A model generated the notes under the pieces. That model was not told where the DNA came from. It was given only the letters and a program-made list of their open reading frames with translations, and ran no database searches. Source: Streptomyces albiflavescens (GTDB lineage: Bacteria; Actinomycetota; Actinomycetes; Streptomycetales; Streptomycetaceae). From it: DNA of 64,000 nucleotides. The stretch lies in NCBI RefSeq assembly GCF_014645835.1, contig NZ_BMMM01000006.1:419217-483216 (forward strand). Direction: 5' to 3'. How positions within the stretch are numbered: the stretch's first letter is position 1; each line of letters opens with the position of its first letter. The translations under genes and the position numbers were made by a program. Positions 32,968 through 41,534 of this stretch are shown piece by piece.

Positions 32968-34515
32968 TCACGGGGTAGCGGATGCTGTGGAGCCCGGCTG
33001 TTGCACGTCTGTAGATCTTGTTGCACTGGGGTAAGGAGCGGGACTCTGCGAGTACATGCCGCCCGTGCCCTTCGAGGGCTGGACGTCCGGCAGTTGGTCG
33101 CCGCCGACGGTGCCCACCGCGGGTGTCGGGTCCGAGGCGAAGTACCACTGGCCGTCCTTCTTCACCACGACGACTTGGTACATCGACGTCTGGGAGGCCT
33201 TGCCGTCGGTGCTCAGCAGCGTGGTGGTGAAGGTGACCGTGCGCCGGTTGCCACTCTGGCCCTTGGCCGCCTCCGGCACGTAGACGGTGGAGATCGTCGG
33301 GCGCCCGCCCTCCTGGTCACCGGTGTAGGCGCCGCCGAGCCCGAAGGACGTGGTGCCGGGCAGCAGATAGCGTTTCAGGTTGACGGCGTCGCTCTGCGCC
33401 CAGGCGGCCATGAACGGCGGCAGGAGTTCCGACTGGAGGGTGTGCGCGAGATCCGAATCGTTGGACCCGCTCTGCGTGTTCTCCTTCGGAGGAGTGGTCA
33501 GGCCGGCGCACGGCACATAGACCGGCGCCGCGGTCAGCCCGAACGCGGTCGAACCGCCCCGCTGCACCGCGAAGACCGGCACGGCGATACAGCGCCAGGA
33601 GCCGTCCTGCACCTGCACGGTGGACCGGACGATCCCGCGGTTCTTGCCGGTGACCTGGACGTCGTCGCTCATCACCATGTCGATGACCGACTGCTCGCCC
33701 TCGCCGTTCCAGCCCATCTGGGCGTCGATGCCGTTGATGGCGTACGGCTCCAGCGCCTGGTTGCGGTCGTCGGTGTGGTCCGGGTCGTACGTGGCGAACA
33801 CCTTCACCAGCGGCGCCGACCACAACACGGCCGCCCCGCGCGGGAAGTTGGACGCCGAGGACTTGACGCGCGCGTCGACCTCCGCCTGTACATCCGCCTT
33901 GCTGGCCTTGCCGTTCATCTTGACGAAGAGGAACAGCAGCAGCAGTACGGCGAGTGTGCCGAGCATGCGACGGAACAGGATCCCGCGTCGCGGGCCCGCC
34001 CACATCTGGGCGGAGGAGACGCTGCCGCGGTCCACGGACGACGTTGTCTTCGGCTTGGCGAAGGGGTTGTGGAACCAGCCGTTGCCCGTGGAGGCCTCGG
34101 CCTGCTTCCCCTTCTTGCCCTTCTTCGTCCCGTCGGCGCTTGCGGCGGCCTGCTCGGTGCCCTGTGCGGACGGAGACTCCGAAAGGCGGTGATCCGTCAT
34201 GGGCGGGCGAGCGTGGGGGACTTGGTCACCCCCGCTGTATCCGTTTCCGTATCCACCGGCGGGTGCGGGGCCGCCGGTCTGCGCGGGTCCCGGCCCGGCC
34301 GCGGTCAGCCACGGATTGGGCGCCGCCGGCTCCGCCGCCTTCTTACGCCGAAACGGATTGCGCGACCGGCCTCCCGCGCGCCCGCCCTGCCGGATCAGCA
34401 TCTCCTCCGTCAGCGCCGGCACCTGCTGCCGACCCTGTGCGTGCGCGTGCTGGGCGGGCTGCTGCCCGCCGGCTCCACTGGACTGCGGAGCATCACTGTG
34501 AGGTGGCTTCGCCAC
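32968..34515 (-). CDS. TcpC/VirB8-like conjugation scaffold protein
   Basis: 515 residues. A disordered Pro/Gly/Lys-rich cytoplasmic region (about 1-165) leads to a single membrane helix (RMLGTLAVLLLLFLFVKM, about 190-210), then about 300 external residues that can be divided into two NTF2-like domains (for example SNFPRGAAVLWSAPLVKVFA and TLQSELLPPFMAAWAQSDAV ... FTTTLLSTDGKASQ ... QVVVVKKDGQWYF). A single helix with tandem NTF2-like domains is the architecture of TcpC, the VirB8-like core protein of Gram-positive conjugation systems. GTG 34515 follows GGAAGGGGAG. The shared motif lies about 65 bases upstream. It is the first gene of the leftward VirB2-PrgI-VirB4 series. Confidence 0.85.
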   Translation of the reverse strand: MAKPPHSDAPQSSGAGGQQPAQHAHAQGRQQVPALTEEMLIRQGGRAGGRSRNPFRRKKAAEPAAPNPWLTAAGPGPAQTGGPAPAGGYGNGYSGGDQVPHARPPMTDHRLSESPSAQGTEQAAASADGTKKGKKGKQAEASTGNGWFHNPFAKPKTTSSVDRGSVSSAQMWAGPRRGILFRRMLGTLAVLLLLFLFVKMNGKASKADVQAEVDARVKSSASNFPRGAAVLWSAPLVKVFATYDPDHTDDRNQALEPYAINGIDAQMGWNGEGEQSVIDMVMSDDVQVTGKNRGIVRSTVQVQDGSWRCIAVPVFAVQRGGSTAFGLTAAPVYVPCAGLTTPPKENTQSGSNDSDLAHTLQSELLPPFMAAWAQSDAVNLKRYLLPGTTSFGLGGAYTGDQEGGRPTISTVYVPEAAKGQSGNRRTVTFTTTLLSTDGKASQTSMYQVVVVKKDGQWYFASDPTPAVGTVGGDQLPDVQPSKGTGGMYSQSPAPYPSATRSTDVQQPGSTASATP

Positions 34516-34578
34516 GGCTCCCCTTCCGCTGCCACCACTCTCCGGTACGGAAACGGCGCGCAGGCTCCCCCGACTACT

Positions 34579-34588
34579 GTCTAGACAC
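34579..34588. promoter_or_regulatory. GTCTAGACAC motif upstream of the TcpC-like gene
   Basis: GTCTAGACAC (on the reverse strand GTGTCTAGAC, a near-perfect palindrome) lies 64 bases upstream of the leftward GTG at 34515. It is the rightmost copy of the motif and marks the right border of the locus. Confidence 0.55.
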
Positions 34589-34871
34589 AAGTACTATAGC
34601 CAGAGCGCCCGTGAAGTAGCGGGTCTGGAGCGTCAGTTGGTACGGAGGGCTTTCACCTGCGTGACGCGTCCAGCACCGCCCGGCGGTTGCTGTGACGTGC
34701 CTCACCTTCCCTTGATCAAGCTTCAAGGAGGGGATGGGGGTGAGCGGTCGCGCCTCGGCGACGTCCGAGCGGCCGAGGGATCCTCGCCCGGCGTCCCGCC
34801 CGGGTGGAGCCGCTGGTCCGCTGCCGATTCGGAGAATCGTCTGTCGGATCGTCCTCGGGGATCTCGACGCC

Positions 34872-34938
34872 TATAACGGTCGCGGGCGGTCGTGCGGAGA
34901 TCTCTGATATCTCTGCCATCATGCGGCCGACCGTTATA
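34872..34938. promoter_or_regulatory. 11-bp perfect inverted repeat
   Basis: TATAACGGTCG at 34872-34882 is repeated in inverse orientation (CGACCGTTATA) at 34928-34938. The 45-base centre contains a smaller near-palindrome (GAGATCTCTGATATCTC). AT-rich symmetrical sequence of this kind suits regulator binding or a degenerate element end. Confidence 0.5.
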
Positions 34939-34997
34939 CGGCGACGCCGACCACAAACAAAACAGTCATCACTGGATTCGGAATGTCGGGTCCGCCG

Positions 34998-35299
34998 CAT
35001 ATGGCCACGGCCTTCCACATCATGAAAATGGTGCGCCTCCAGGACGGTGGGGAGAACATCCTGCGAAATCAGCGCGACCATGGTCAGGCCCTGACCAATG
35101 AGTACGTACGGTTCGCGCAGGGAGGCGAATCCCGTGACCTGGCCGTATTGCCCGTTTCCAGCTCATGCGCCGGATGACGTACTGCTCGCACGAGGATCTC
35201 GTACGCATCAATCAGGATCGCCTCGAAAGTAATCATCGATGGCAAGTGGAGAAGAAGCAGTTCGCCGACTTCCCGGTGCACGTCAAGGAAATGTGGTCG
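34998..35299 (+). pseudogene. Possible frameshifted gene remnant
   Basis: One frame reads MATAFHIMKMVRLQDGGE and continues to VRFAQGG before drifting into a stop; a second frame then opens (RIARFQLMRRMTYCSHEDL) and ends HVKEMWS with a TGA at 35297-35299. The two parts have protein-like composition, and a single frameshift near 35120-35150 could join them. I do not recognise the protein. No ribosome site is obvious. It may also be chance open frame in a decayed region. Confidence 0.3.
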
Positions 35300-35406
35300 T
35301 GAATATGACTGGGCGAACAGCGGTGAAAAAAGGTAAGCGAGAGGTGTACCCGTTTGGATATGCTGCGCTGGTCCCGTGAGAGAGCATCGATTCATACAGG
35401 AACCCC

Positions 35407-36828
<1,422 letters not shown>

Positions 36829-37059
36829 CTCCGCAGTGAACGTCAACACCGTCCTCGGCATCGCGGAGCATGTCGACGAGCTTCCCGACGTCGTGGCTCC
36901 GGGCGGGTGGCGCGAGCAGGGAACGATGCGGGATCAACCGGATGTCGGACCTCGTGTCCTGCTGCGAGGCGCGCGGCGTCTCCGGCATGGTCGTGGGCGA
37001 TCAGTGGTTCCAGGCCCGCTCCCACAACGGGCCGCCGAATCCTGCGAGCTGACGGTGTC

Positions 37060-37695
37060 TCAGCCCGCCGTCAGCTCGGTCAGCTCCGGCAGCGGCAGTG
37101 TGTGCTGGGTCTGGAGGACCTTGGCGCGCAGATAGCGGACGTTGTGGGCCGTGGTGAAGACGCCGGTCGGGACGCGGTGGGAGACCGTGATGCCGAGGTC
37201 GCGGAGCTGGTCGGCCTTGTCGGGGTTGTTGGAGAGCAGATCCAGGGAGTCGATGCCGAGGGCCTGGAGCATCTGGGCGGCGGCCGTGTAGTCGCGGTCG
37301 TCCTCGGGCAGGCCCAGCGCGGCGTTGGCGGCGTAGGTGTCCAGGCCCTGGTCCTGGAGGGCGTACGCGTCGAGCTTGTTGTAGAGGCCGATGCCGCGGC
37401 CCTCCTGACGCAGGTACAGCAGCACGCCGCCCCGCTCCGCGATCTGTTCCACCGCCTCGCGCAGCTGCGGGCCGCAGTCGCAGCGGGCCGAGCCGAAGAC
37501 ATCGCCGGTCAGGCACTCGGAGTGCAGTCGCACCAGCGGGTCGGCCCCGGGCTCGCCGAGGACGACGGCCAGATGCTCCTTGTCGTCGGCGAGGCCGTGG
37601 AAGGTGACCAGCTCCGCGTCGACCGAGTAGCCGTCGCCGAAGCGCAGGGGGACCGTGACGCGGGTGCGCACGGTGGCGGTGGGGTAGTCGCGCAT
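37060..37695 (-). CDS. ribA: GTP cyclohydrolase II (stand-alone RibA)
   Basis: 211 residues, the size of single-domain E. coli-type RibA. It opens the GTP imidazole ring and removes pyrophosphate to give the riboflavin precursor 2,5-diamino-6-ribosylamino-pyrimidinone phosphate. The zinc ligands are in ECLTGDVFGSARCDCG; the substrate site shows RQEGRGIGL and LSNNPDKADQL. The Tyr in AYALQDQG, whose replacement by Met in a Streptomyces paralogue changes the product (from memory), is retained, so true cyclohydrolase II activity is expected. GGGAGAGA precedes the ATG. Two palindromic sites at 37735-37750 and 37777-37794 lie upstream, next to a MarR gene. A stand-alone copy outside a ribBMAH operon suggests a special role. 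Confidence 0.93.
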   Translation of the reverse strand: MRDYPTATVRTRVTVPLRFGDGYSVDAELVTFHGLADDKEHLAVVLGEPGADPLVRLHSECLTGDVFGSARCDCGPQLREAVEQIAERGGVLLYLRQEGRGIGLYNKLDAYALQDQGLDTYAANAALGLPEDDRDYTAAAQMLQALGIDSLDLLSNNPDKADQLRDLGITVSHRVPTGVFTTAHNVRYLRAKVLQTQHTLPLPELTELTAG

Positions 37696-37734
37696 GTTGT
37701 CTCTCCCGGTCCGGTCCAGCGGGTTGGGGGTATT

Positions 37735-37794
37735 GCTTCAGATTTGAAGCATGTCGCTGCAGGGAGACAATACATGTGCTTTAAAGTTCAAGCA
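37735..37794. promoter_or_regulatory. Palindromic operator candidates upstream of ribA
   Basis: GCTTCAGATTTGAAGC at 37735-37750 is a perfect 6-bp-arm palindrome, and TGCTTTAAAGTTCAAGCA at 37777-37794 has 5-bp arms. They contain TTGAA/TTCAA half-sites and lie 40-99 bases upstream of the ribA ATG, 28 bases from the end of the MarR gene. MarR dimers bind sites of this form. Confidence 0.6.
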
Positions 37795-37821
37795 ATGCGC
37801 TTTACCCGCCCCTCGCGTCCC

Positions 37822-38331
37822 TCACGATGTGGAGGAACGGCGCCGCCACGGCAGATCTTCCCTACAGGCCCCGGAATTTTCGCCCTGAATCGCTCGCGCG
37901 ATGCTCTCGCAGATCTCCTCCAACTGCCCCACCTGCTCGGGCGTCAGATGGTCGAAGATCGCCGCCCGCACCGTCTCCACATGCCCCGGCGCCGTCCGCT
38001 CCAGGAGAGCCATGCCCTCGTCCGTGAGAACCGCGACATGGCCGCGCTTGTCGGTGGGGCAGCCCTCGCGCTGTACGGCGCCGTCGTTCTCCAGTCGCGT
38101 CACCGCGTACGTCAGCCGGCTGCGGGTGATCTTCAGTATCTCGGCGAGCTCGGTCATCCGCAGCCGCCGGTCCGGCGCCTCGGACAGCATGGCCAGGATG
38201 GAGTAGTAAAGGTGGGGCATGCCCGCCTCCGCCTGGAGCCGGCGGTCGATCGTGTCCTCCAGGAGCGAGGAGGCGGAGACGTACGAGCGCCAGGCGCGCT
38301 GTTCGGCGGGGGAGAGCCAGCGGGTCGTCAT
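37822..38331 (-). CDS. MarR-family transcriptional regulator
   Basis: 169 residues. The winged-helix core includes YYSILAMLSEAPDRRLRMTELAEILKIT followed by RSRLTYAVTRLENDGAVQRE (recognition helix) and the wing GCPTDKRGHVAVLTDEG, the DxRG-type motif of MarR. Flanking helices form the dimer interface. It sits between the ribA gene (same strand, downstream) and the reductase-deaminase gene (divergent), with palindromic sites in both gaps, so it most likely controls the cassette. The ligand is unknown; a flavin-related or oxidant signal would be a guess. Confidence 0.92.
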   Translation of the reverse strand: MTTRWLSPAEQRAWRSYVSASSLLEDTIDRRLQAEAGMPHLYYSILAMLSEAPDRRLRMTELAEILKITRSRLTYAVTRLENDGAVQREGCPTDKRGHVAVLTDEGMALLERTAPGHVETVRAAIFDHLTPEQVGQLEEICESIARAIQGENSGACREDLPWRRRSSTS

Positions 38332-38347
38332 GTCACCAGTCTAGGTA

Positions 38348-38363
38348 TTGTTTAAAACTTGAA
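38348..38363. promoter_or_regulatory. Operator-like site between MarR and the reductase-deaminase gene
   Basis: TTGTTTAAAACTTGAA lies 17 bases upstream of the marR ATG and 60 bases upstream of the divergent ATG at 38424. It resembles the TTTAAAGTTCAA part of the ribA upstream site and lies in an AT-rich patch unusual for this genome. Confidence 0.5.
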
Positions 38364-38423
38364 CCACTGTGTCGGGTCTCACCACAAAGGGTCGACCCAC
38401 CACGAGCCGGAGGGTGCGCCCCC

Positions 38424-39569
38424 ATGCCCCACCCCTACGTCCTGTTGTCCGCGGCCGTCTCGCTCGACGGCTTCCTGGACGACACCGGCCCCGAGCGGCT
38501 GCTGCTCTCGGGGCCGGCCGACTTCGACCGGGTCGACGAGGTGCGGGCGTCCAGCGACGCGATCCTGGTCGGCGCCGGCACCCTCCGCTCGGACAATCCC
38601 CGGCTCCTGGTCAACTCGGCCAGGCGGCGCGCGGCGCGGGTCGCCGACGGCCGTCCCGAGTACCCGCTGAAGGTCACCGTCAGCGGGTCCGGCGACCTCG
38701 ACCCGGCGGCCCGGTTCTGGCACACGGGCGGCGAGAAGATCGTCTATACGACGGACCAGGGCGCCGCGAGGGCGACCGACGCCCTGCGCGGACTCGACGA
38801 CGGGCTCGGCGTGGACATCGTGTCGACCGGTCCCGAGCTCGACTGGCGTGTGCTCCTGGAACACCTTCATGACGTACGCGGTGTGCGGCGTCTCATGGTC
38901 GAAGGGGGCGGGCGGGTTCACACCCAGCTGATGCGGGAGGGGCTCGCGGACGAGCTGCAGCTCGCCGTCGCGCCGCTCTTCGTCGGGGAGCCGGACGCGC
39001 CGCGGCTGTTCGGGCCCGGGGCCTATCCCCCCGGGCGGATGCGGCTGATGGAGACGCGTGCCGTCGGGGATGTCGTGCTCATCCGCTACGTCCCCACGGC
39101 GCCCGGCGTCGGGCGGCTCGCCGCGTCGGCGGACCGGCACTGGCTAACGCTCGCCTGCGAGCTGGCCGCACTGTGCCCGCCCTCGGAGACGGCGTTCAGT
39201 GTGGGCGCGGTGGTGGTGGCCGCCGATGGGACCGAGCTGGCGCGGGGGTACTCCCGTGAGGGCGGCGACTCCGTGGTGCACGCCGAGGAGGCGGCGCTCG
39301 CCAAGATCGACCCCGCCGATCCGCGCCTCGGCTCGGCCACGGTCTACAGCAGCCTGGAGCCGTGCGCCCGCCGGGCCTCCCGGCCGGCCCCGTGTGCCCG
39401 GCTGATTCTCGACGCGGGGGTACGGCGGGTGGTCACCGCCTGGCGGGAGCCCGACACGTTCGTCGCCGGTGCCGACGGCCATGGGCTCCTCGTGGCGGAG
39501 GGTGCCGACGTGGTCGTACTCCCGGAGTACGAGGAGCGGGCCAAGGAGCCCAACCGGCACCTTGTGTGA
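38424..39569 (+). CDS. Reductase-deaminase fusion, RibD-like in reversed domain order
   Basis: 381 residues. Residues 1-215 are a RibD-C/dihydrofolate-reductase-like domain (YVLLSAAVSLDGFLDD, DAILVGAGTLRSDNPRL, VRRLMVEGGGRVHTQLM). Residues about 230-370 are a cytidine-deaminase-fold domain with zinc motifs HAEEAAL and SLEPCARRASRPAPCARLI. Canonical RibD has the deaminase first and the reductase second; here the order is swapped, so this is an independent fusion or a distinct subfamily. Predicted role: deamination and side-chain reduction of the cyclohydrolase II product, a riboflavin-type path. It is divergent from marR and shares its operator region. Product could differ from riboflavin precursors. 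Confidence 0.88.
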   Translation: MPHPYVLLSAAVSLDGFLDDTGPERLLLSGPADFDRVDEVRASSDAILVGAGTLRSDNPRLLVNSARRRAARVADGRPEYPLKVTVSGSGDLDPAARFWHTGGEKIVYTTDQGAARATDALRGLDDGLGVDIVSTGPELDWRVLLEHLHDVRGVRRLMVEGGGRVHTQLMREGLADELQLAVAPLFVGEPDAPRLFGPGAYPPGRMRLMETRAVGDVVLIRYVPTAPGVGRLAASADRHWLTLACELAALCPPSETAFSVGAVVVAADGTELARGYSREGGDSVVHAEEAALAKIDPADPRLGSATVYSSLEPCARRASRPAPCARLILDAGVRRVVTAWREPDTFVAGADGHGLLVAEGADVVVLPEYEERAKEPNRHLV

Positions 39570-39662
39570 ATCCCGCCGACACGTGCCGCTGGGGCCCGCA
39601 GGGGGGCGCGTTCAAGCGTGTGTGCTTCGGGTCCCGCGGATGGCGTACACTGATGTCAACGA

Positions 39663-39736
39663 CGCGGGGTGGAGCAGCTCGGTAGCTCGCTGGGCTCATA
39701 ACCCAGAGGTCGCAGGTTCAAATCCTGTCCCCGCTA
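39663..39736 (+). tRNA. Initiator tRNA-Met (CAT)
   Basis: A 74-base cloverleaf with anticodon loop CTCATAA (anticodon CAT). Initiator features: the first base pair is mismatched (C1 opposite T72) and the anticodon stem carries three consecutive G:C pairs (CTGGG/CCCAG). CCA is not encoded. A strong hairpin follows. Confidence 0.95.
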
Positions 39737-39743
39737 CTGAAGG

Positions 39744-39783
39744 CCAAGGGCCGGAACTCGGGTTCACGAGTTCCGGCCCTTGG
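39744..39783 (+). terminator. Hairpin terminator of tRNA-Met
   Basis: CCAAGGGCCGGAACTCG and CGAGTTCCGGCCCTTGG are perfect 17-base arms with a 6-base loop, 8 bases beyond the tRNA 3' end. Confidence 0.9.
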
Positions 39784-39884
39784 TGTTTGCCGGCCACCAC
39801 GGCTCCGCACACCCCCACCTCTCCGCGTCCCCCGGTCGGTCCACACCGGTCGCCCCCCGCCCCGGCTCCGGGAAACCTGGATGG

Positions 39885-41087
39885 GTGGGGCAGCGAACAG
39901 GCGAGCAGCGGGCCGAGGGCCCGTACGACCGGTCCGGTGGGCGGCTGCCCGGCGACCCCGTGCCCGACCCCGACGTCGGGGACACCCCGCCGCCCGGCCC
40001 CGCGGAAGCCGGTCGGCGCAGGATCTCGATGGCGCGGGCCCTCGTCCGGGCGCTCCCCGCGCTGCTCATCGTCGTCGGGGCCTTCTACGACTACTACACG
40101 CCGTCGGACTTCACCGCGGCCCCCCTCTTCACGGCCGCGCCGCTCGTGGCCGCACCCCTCTACTCACTGTGTGGCACGGTGCTCACCGGCCTCGCGGCCA
40201 TCACCGCCGTGTTCACCATCCACATCAGGCTCGGCATCGTCCCGAACGTCGACTCGGTCACCGAAGTGGTCACGGTGGCGACGGCCGGCGTCCTGGCCGT
40301 CGTCATCAACATCCTCGTCCGCCGCAGCGACGCACGGCTCGCCACGGTCCGGGAGATCGCCGAGTCCGCCCAGCGCGCCGTGCTGCCGGAACCAGACGAG
40401 CGGATCGGCGGCCTCGAGGTCGCGGCGCGGTACGAGGCCGCGCAGGCGGACGCGTTCATCGGCGGGGACCTGTACGCGGTGCAGGACTCCCCGCACGGCG
40501 TACGCCTGGTCGTGGGCGACGTCCGCGGGAAGGGCATGGGCGCGGTGGCCGCCGTCGCCGTCGTCATCGGGGCGTTCCGGGAGGCGGCCGAGCAGGAGGC
40601 GACGCTGGAGGCCGTCGCGCAGCGCCTGGAGCGGGCGCTGGCGCGCGAGGGCACCCGGCGCGAGGGTCTCGATGCCTTCGAGGGGTTCACCACGGCCGTC
40701 CTCGCGGAGATCCCGCACGGCGAGGACGCCGTACGCATCGTCAACCGCGGCCATCCGCCGCCGCTGCTCCTGCACGCGGACGGCACGCTCGTCACGCTCG
40801 ACGCCGAGGATCCCGCACTGCCGCTCGGCATGGGCGAGTTGGGCACGTGGCCCGACCGGGCGGTGCGGGCCGAGTTCCCGCGCGGCGCGACGCTGCTTCT
40901 CCACACCGACGGTCTGTCCGAAGCCCGCGACGAGCACGGGGGCTTCTACGATCCCGCCGCGCGCCTCGCGGGACGTGTCTTTCCCGGACCCGACGCCCTG
41001 CTGGCGGCCCTCGCCGAGGAGGTCCGCCGGCACACGGGCGACGGCACGACGGACGACATGGCGTTGCTTGCCGTGCGGCGTTCTTGA
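39885..41087 (+). CDS. Membrane-bound SpoIIE/PP2C-type serine phosphatase
   Basis: About 400 residues from GTG 39885; an ATG at 40029 with AGGA just upstream would give 352. Codon bias extends back to 39885. After a Pro-rich start, four hydrophobic segments occur (ALVRALPALLIVVGAFYDYY, TAAPLVAAPLYSL, GTVLTGLAAITAVFTI, VVTVATAGVLAVVINILV). The PP2C domain has GGDLYAV and LVVGDVRGKGMGA (metal-binding Asp), NRGHPPPLLL, LLLHTDGLSEARD and TTDDMALLAVR. Phosphatases of this class dephosphorylate anti-anti-sigma factors in partner-switching or respond to membrane signals; no partner genes are adjacent. Confidence 0.88.
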   Translation: MGQRTGEQRAEGPYDRSGGRLPGDPVPDPDVGDTPPPGPAEAGRRRISMARALVRALPALLIVVGAFYDYYTPSDFTAAPLFTAAPLVAAPLYSLCGTVLTGLAAITAVFTIHIRLGIVPNVDSVTEVVTVATAGVLAVVINILVRRSDARLATVREIAESAQRAVLPEPDERIGGLEVAARYEAAQADAFIGGDLYAVQDSPHGVRLVVGDVRGKGMGAVAAVAVVIGAFREAAEQEATLEAVAQRLERALAREGTRREGLDAFEGFTTAVLAEIPHGEDAVRIVNRGHPPPLLLHADGTLVTLDAEDPALPLGMGELGTWPDRAVRAEFPRGATLLLHTDGLSEARDEHGGFYDPAARLAGRVFPGPDALLAALAEEVRRHTGDGTTDDMALLAVRRS

Positions 41088-41370
41088 CAGTCGCCCCTGC
41101 GGCTTGTGCGCGTCGTCCGTGCGGCGTTCTTGATCGTTGTCACAAGGGGTGATCGGACGGTGCCCCTCCGCATAACAACTGACACACCGTCAACTGAATT
41201 GAGGGTGATGGAGCGTGGTCAACTCGCCCGATTTAGGCCGGTGGTGCCCTCAAAGTCCTGGCCAAAAGCGTTAACGATCAGCCCGAACGACTTGGAATCC
41301 GGTACCCGGGTCTATTAACGTTCGATAACGCAGCGCGGTCGTCCCAGCCGTCACAAGAGGCGGCTCCGTG

Positions 41371-41509
41371 CGCACGCGCCGAATCCCGCAAGGGAACCGG
41401 GGAACCACCAACTTGGGGTGAATCGAGCGTCTTTCACGGCGGAGAAGCCGTGATGGACGCACGTAGGAGACCTTCCTGCTCCGAACCCGTCAGCTAACCC
41501 GGTAGGCGA
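41371..41509 (+). promoter_or_regulatory. ydaO/yuaA-type c-di-AMP riboswitch
   Basis: The conserved elements appear in order: GCCGAATC with GGGAACCGGGGAACC, then TTGGGGTGAATC, a variable hairpin (CTTTCACGGCGGAGAAGCCG), then GTAGGAGACCTTCCTGCTCC, GAACCCGTCAGCTAACCCGG and TAGGCG. This is the consensus of the c-di-AMP sensing ydaO class, which in Streptomyces precedes wall-hydrolase genes and turns expression off at high c-di-AMP. It ends 26 bases before the GTG of the M23 peptidase gene. Confidence 0.92.
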
Positions 41510-41534
41510 GAAGGAAGGAAAGGAGCACGCCCAC

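Larger units (their letters stand above)
34589..35406. other. Lower-GC region with inverted repeat and apparent gene remnants
   Basis: About 800 bases without a convincing intact gene. The left part holds G-rich sequence and an 11-bp inverted repeat (34872-34882 and 34928-34938). From about 34980 short frames look protein-like but are interrupted. The right end (35300-35406) is A-rich for this genome and probably holds the tyrS promoter. Base composition is clearly below the neighbours, suggesting transfer or decay. Confidence 0.5.

Noticed and set aside
15755..34588. Idea that the secretion-like locus is an intact integrative conjugative element
   Set aside because: No integrase, relaxase, replication gene or tRNA-end direct repeat could be found; composition matches the chromosome except near 34.6-35.4 kb.
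35300..35406. T-box leader upstream of tyrS
   Set aside because: The conserved T-box sequence (TGGNACCGCG) and specifier hairpin are not seen; the segment is only A-rich.
36829..37059. Short frame ending SHNGPPNPAS between tyrS and ribA
   Set aside because: It is 60 residues at most, with no ribosome site and no recognised protein; possibly a decayed tail, but not supportable as a gene.
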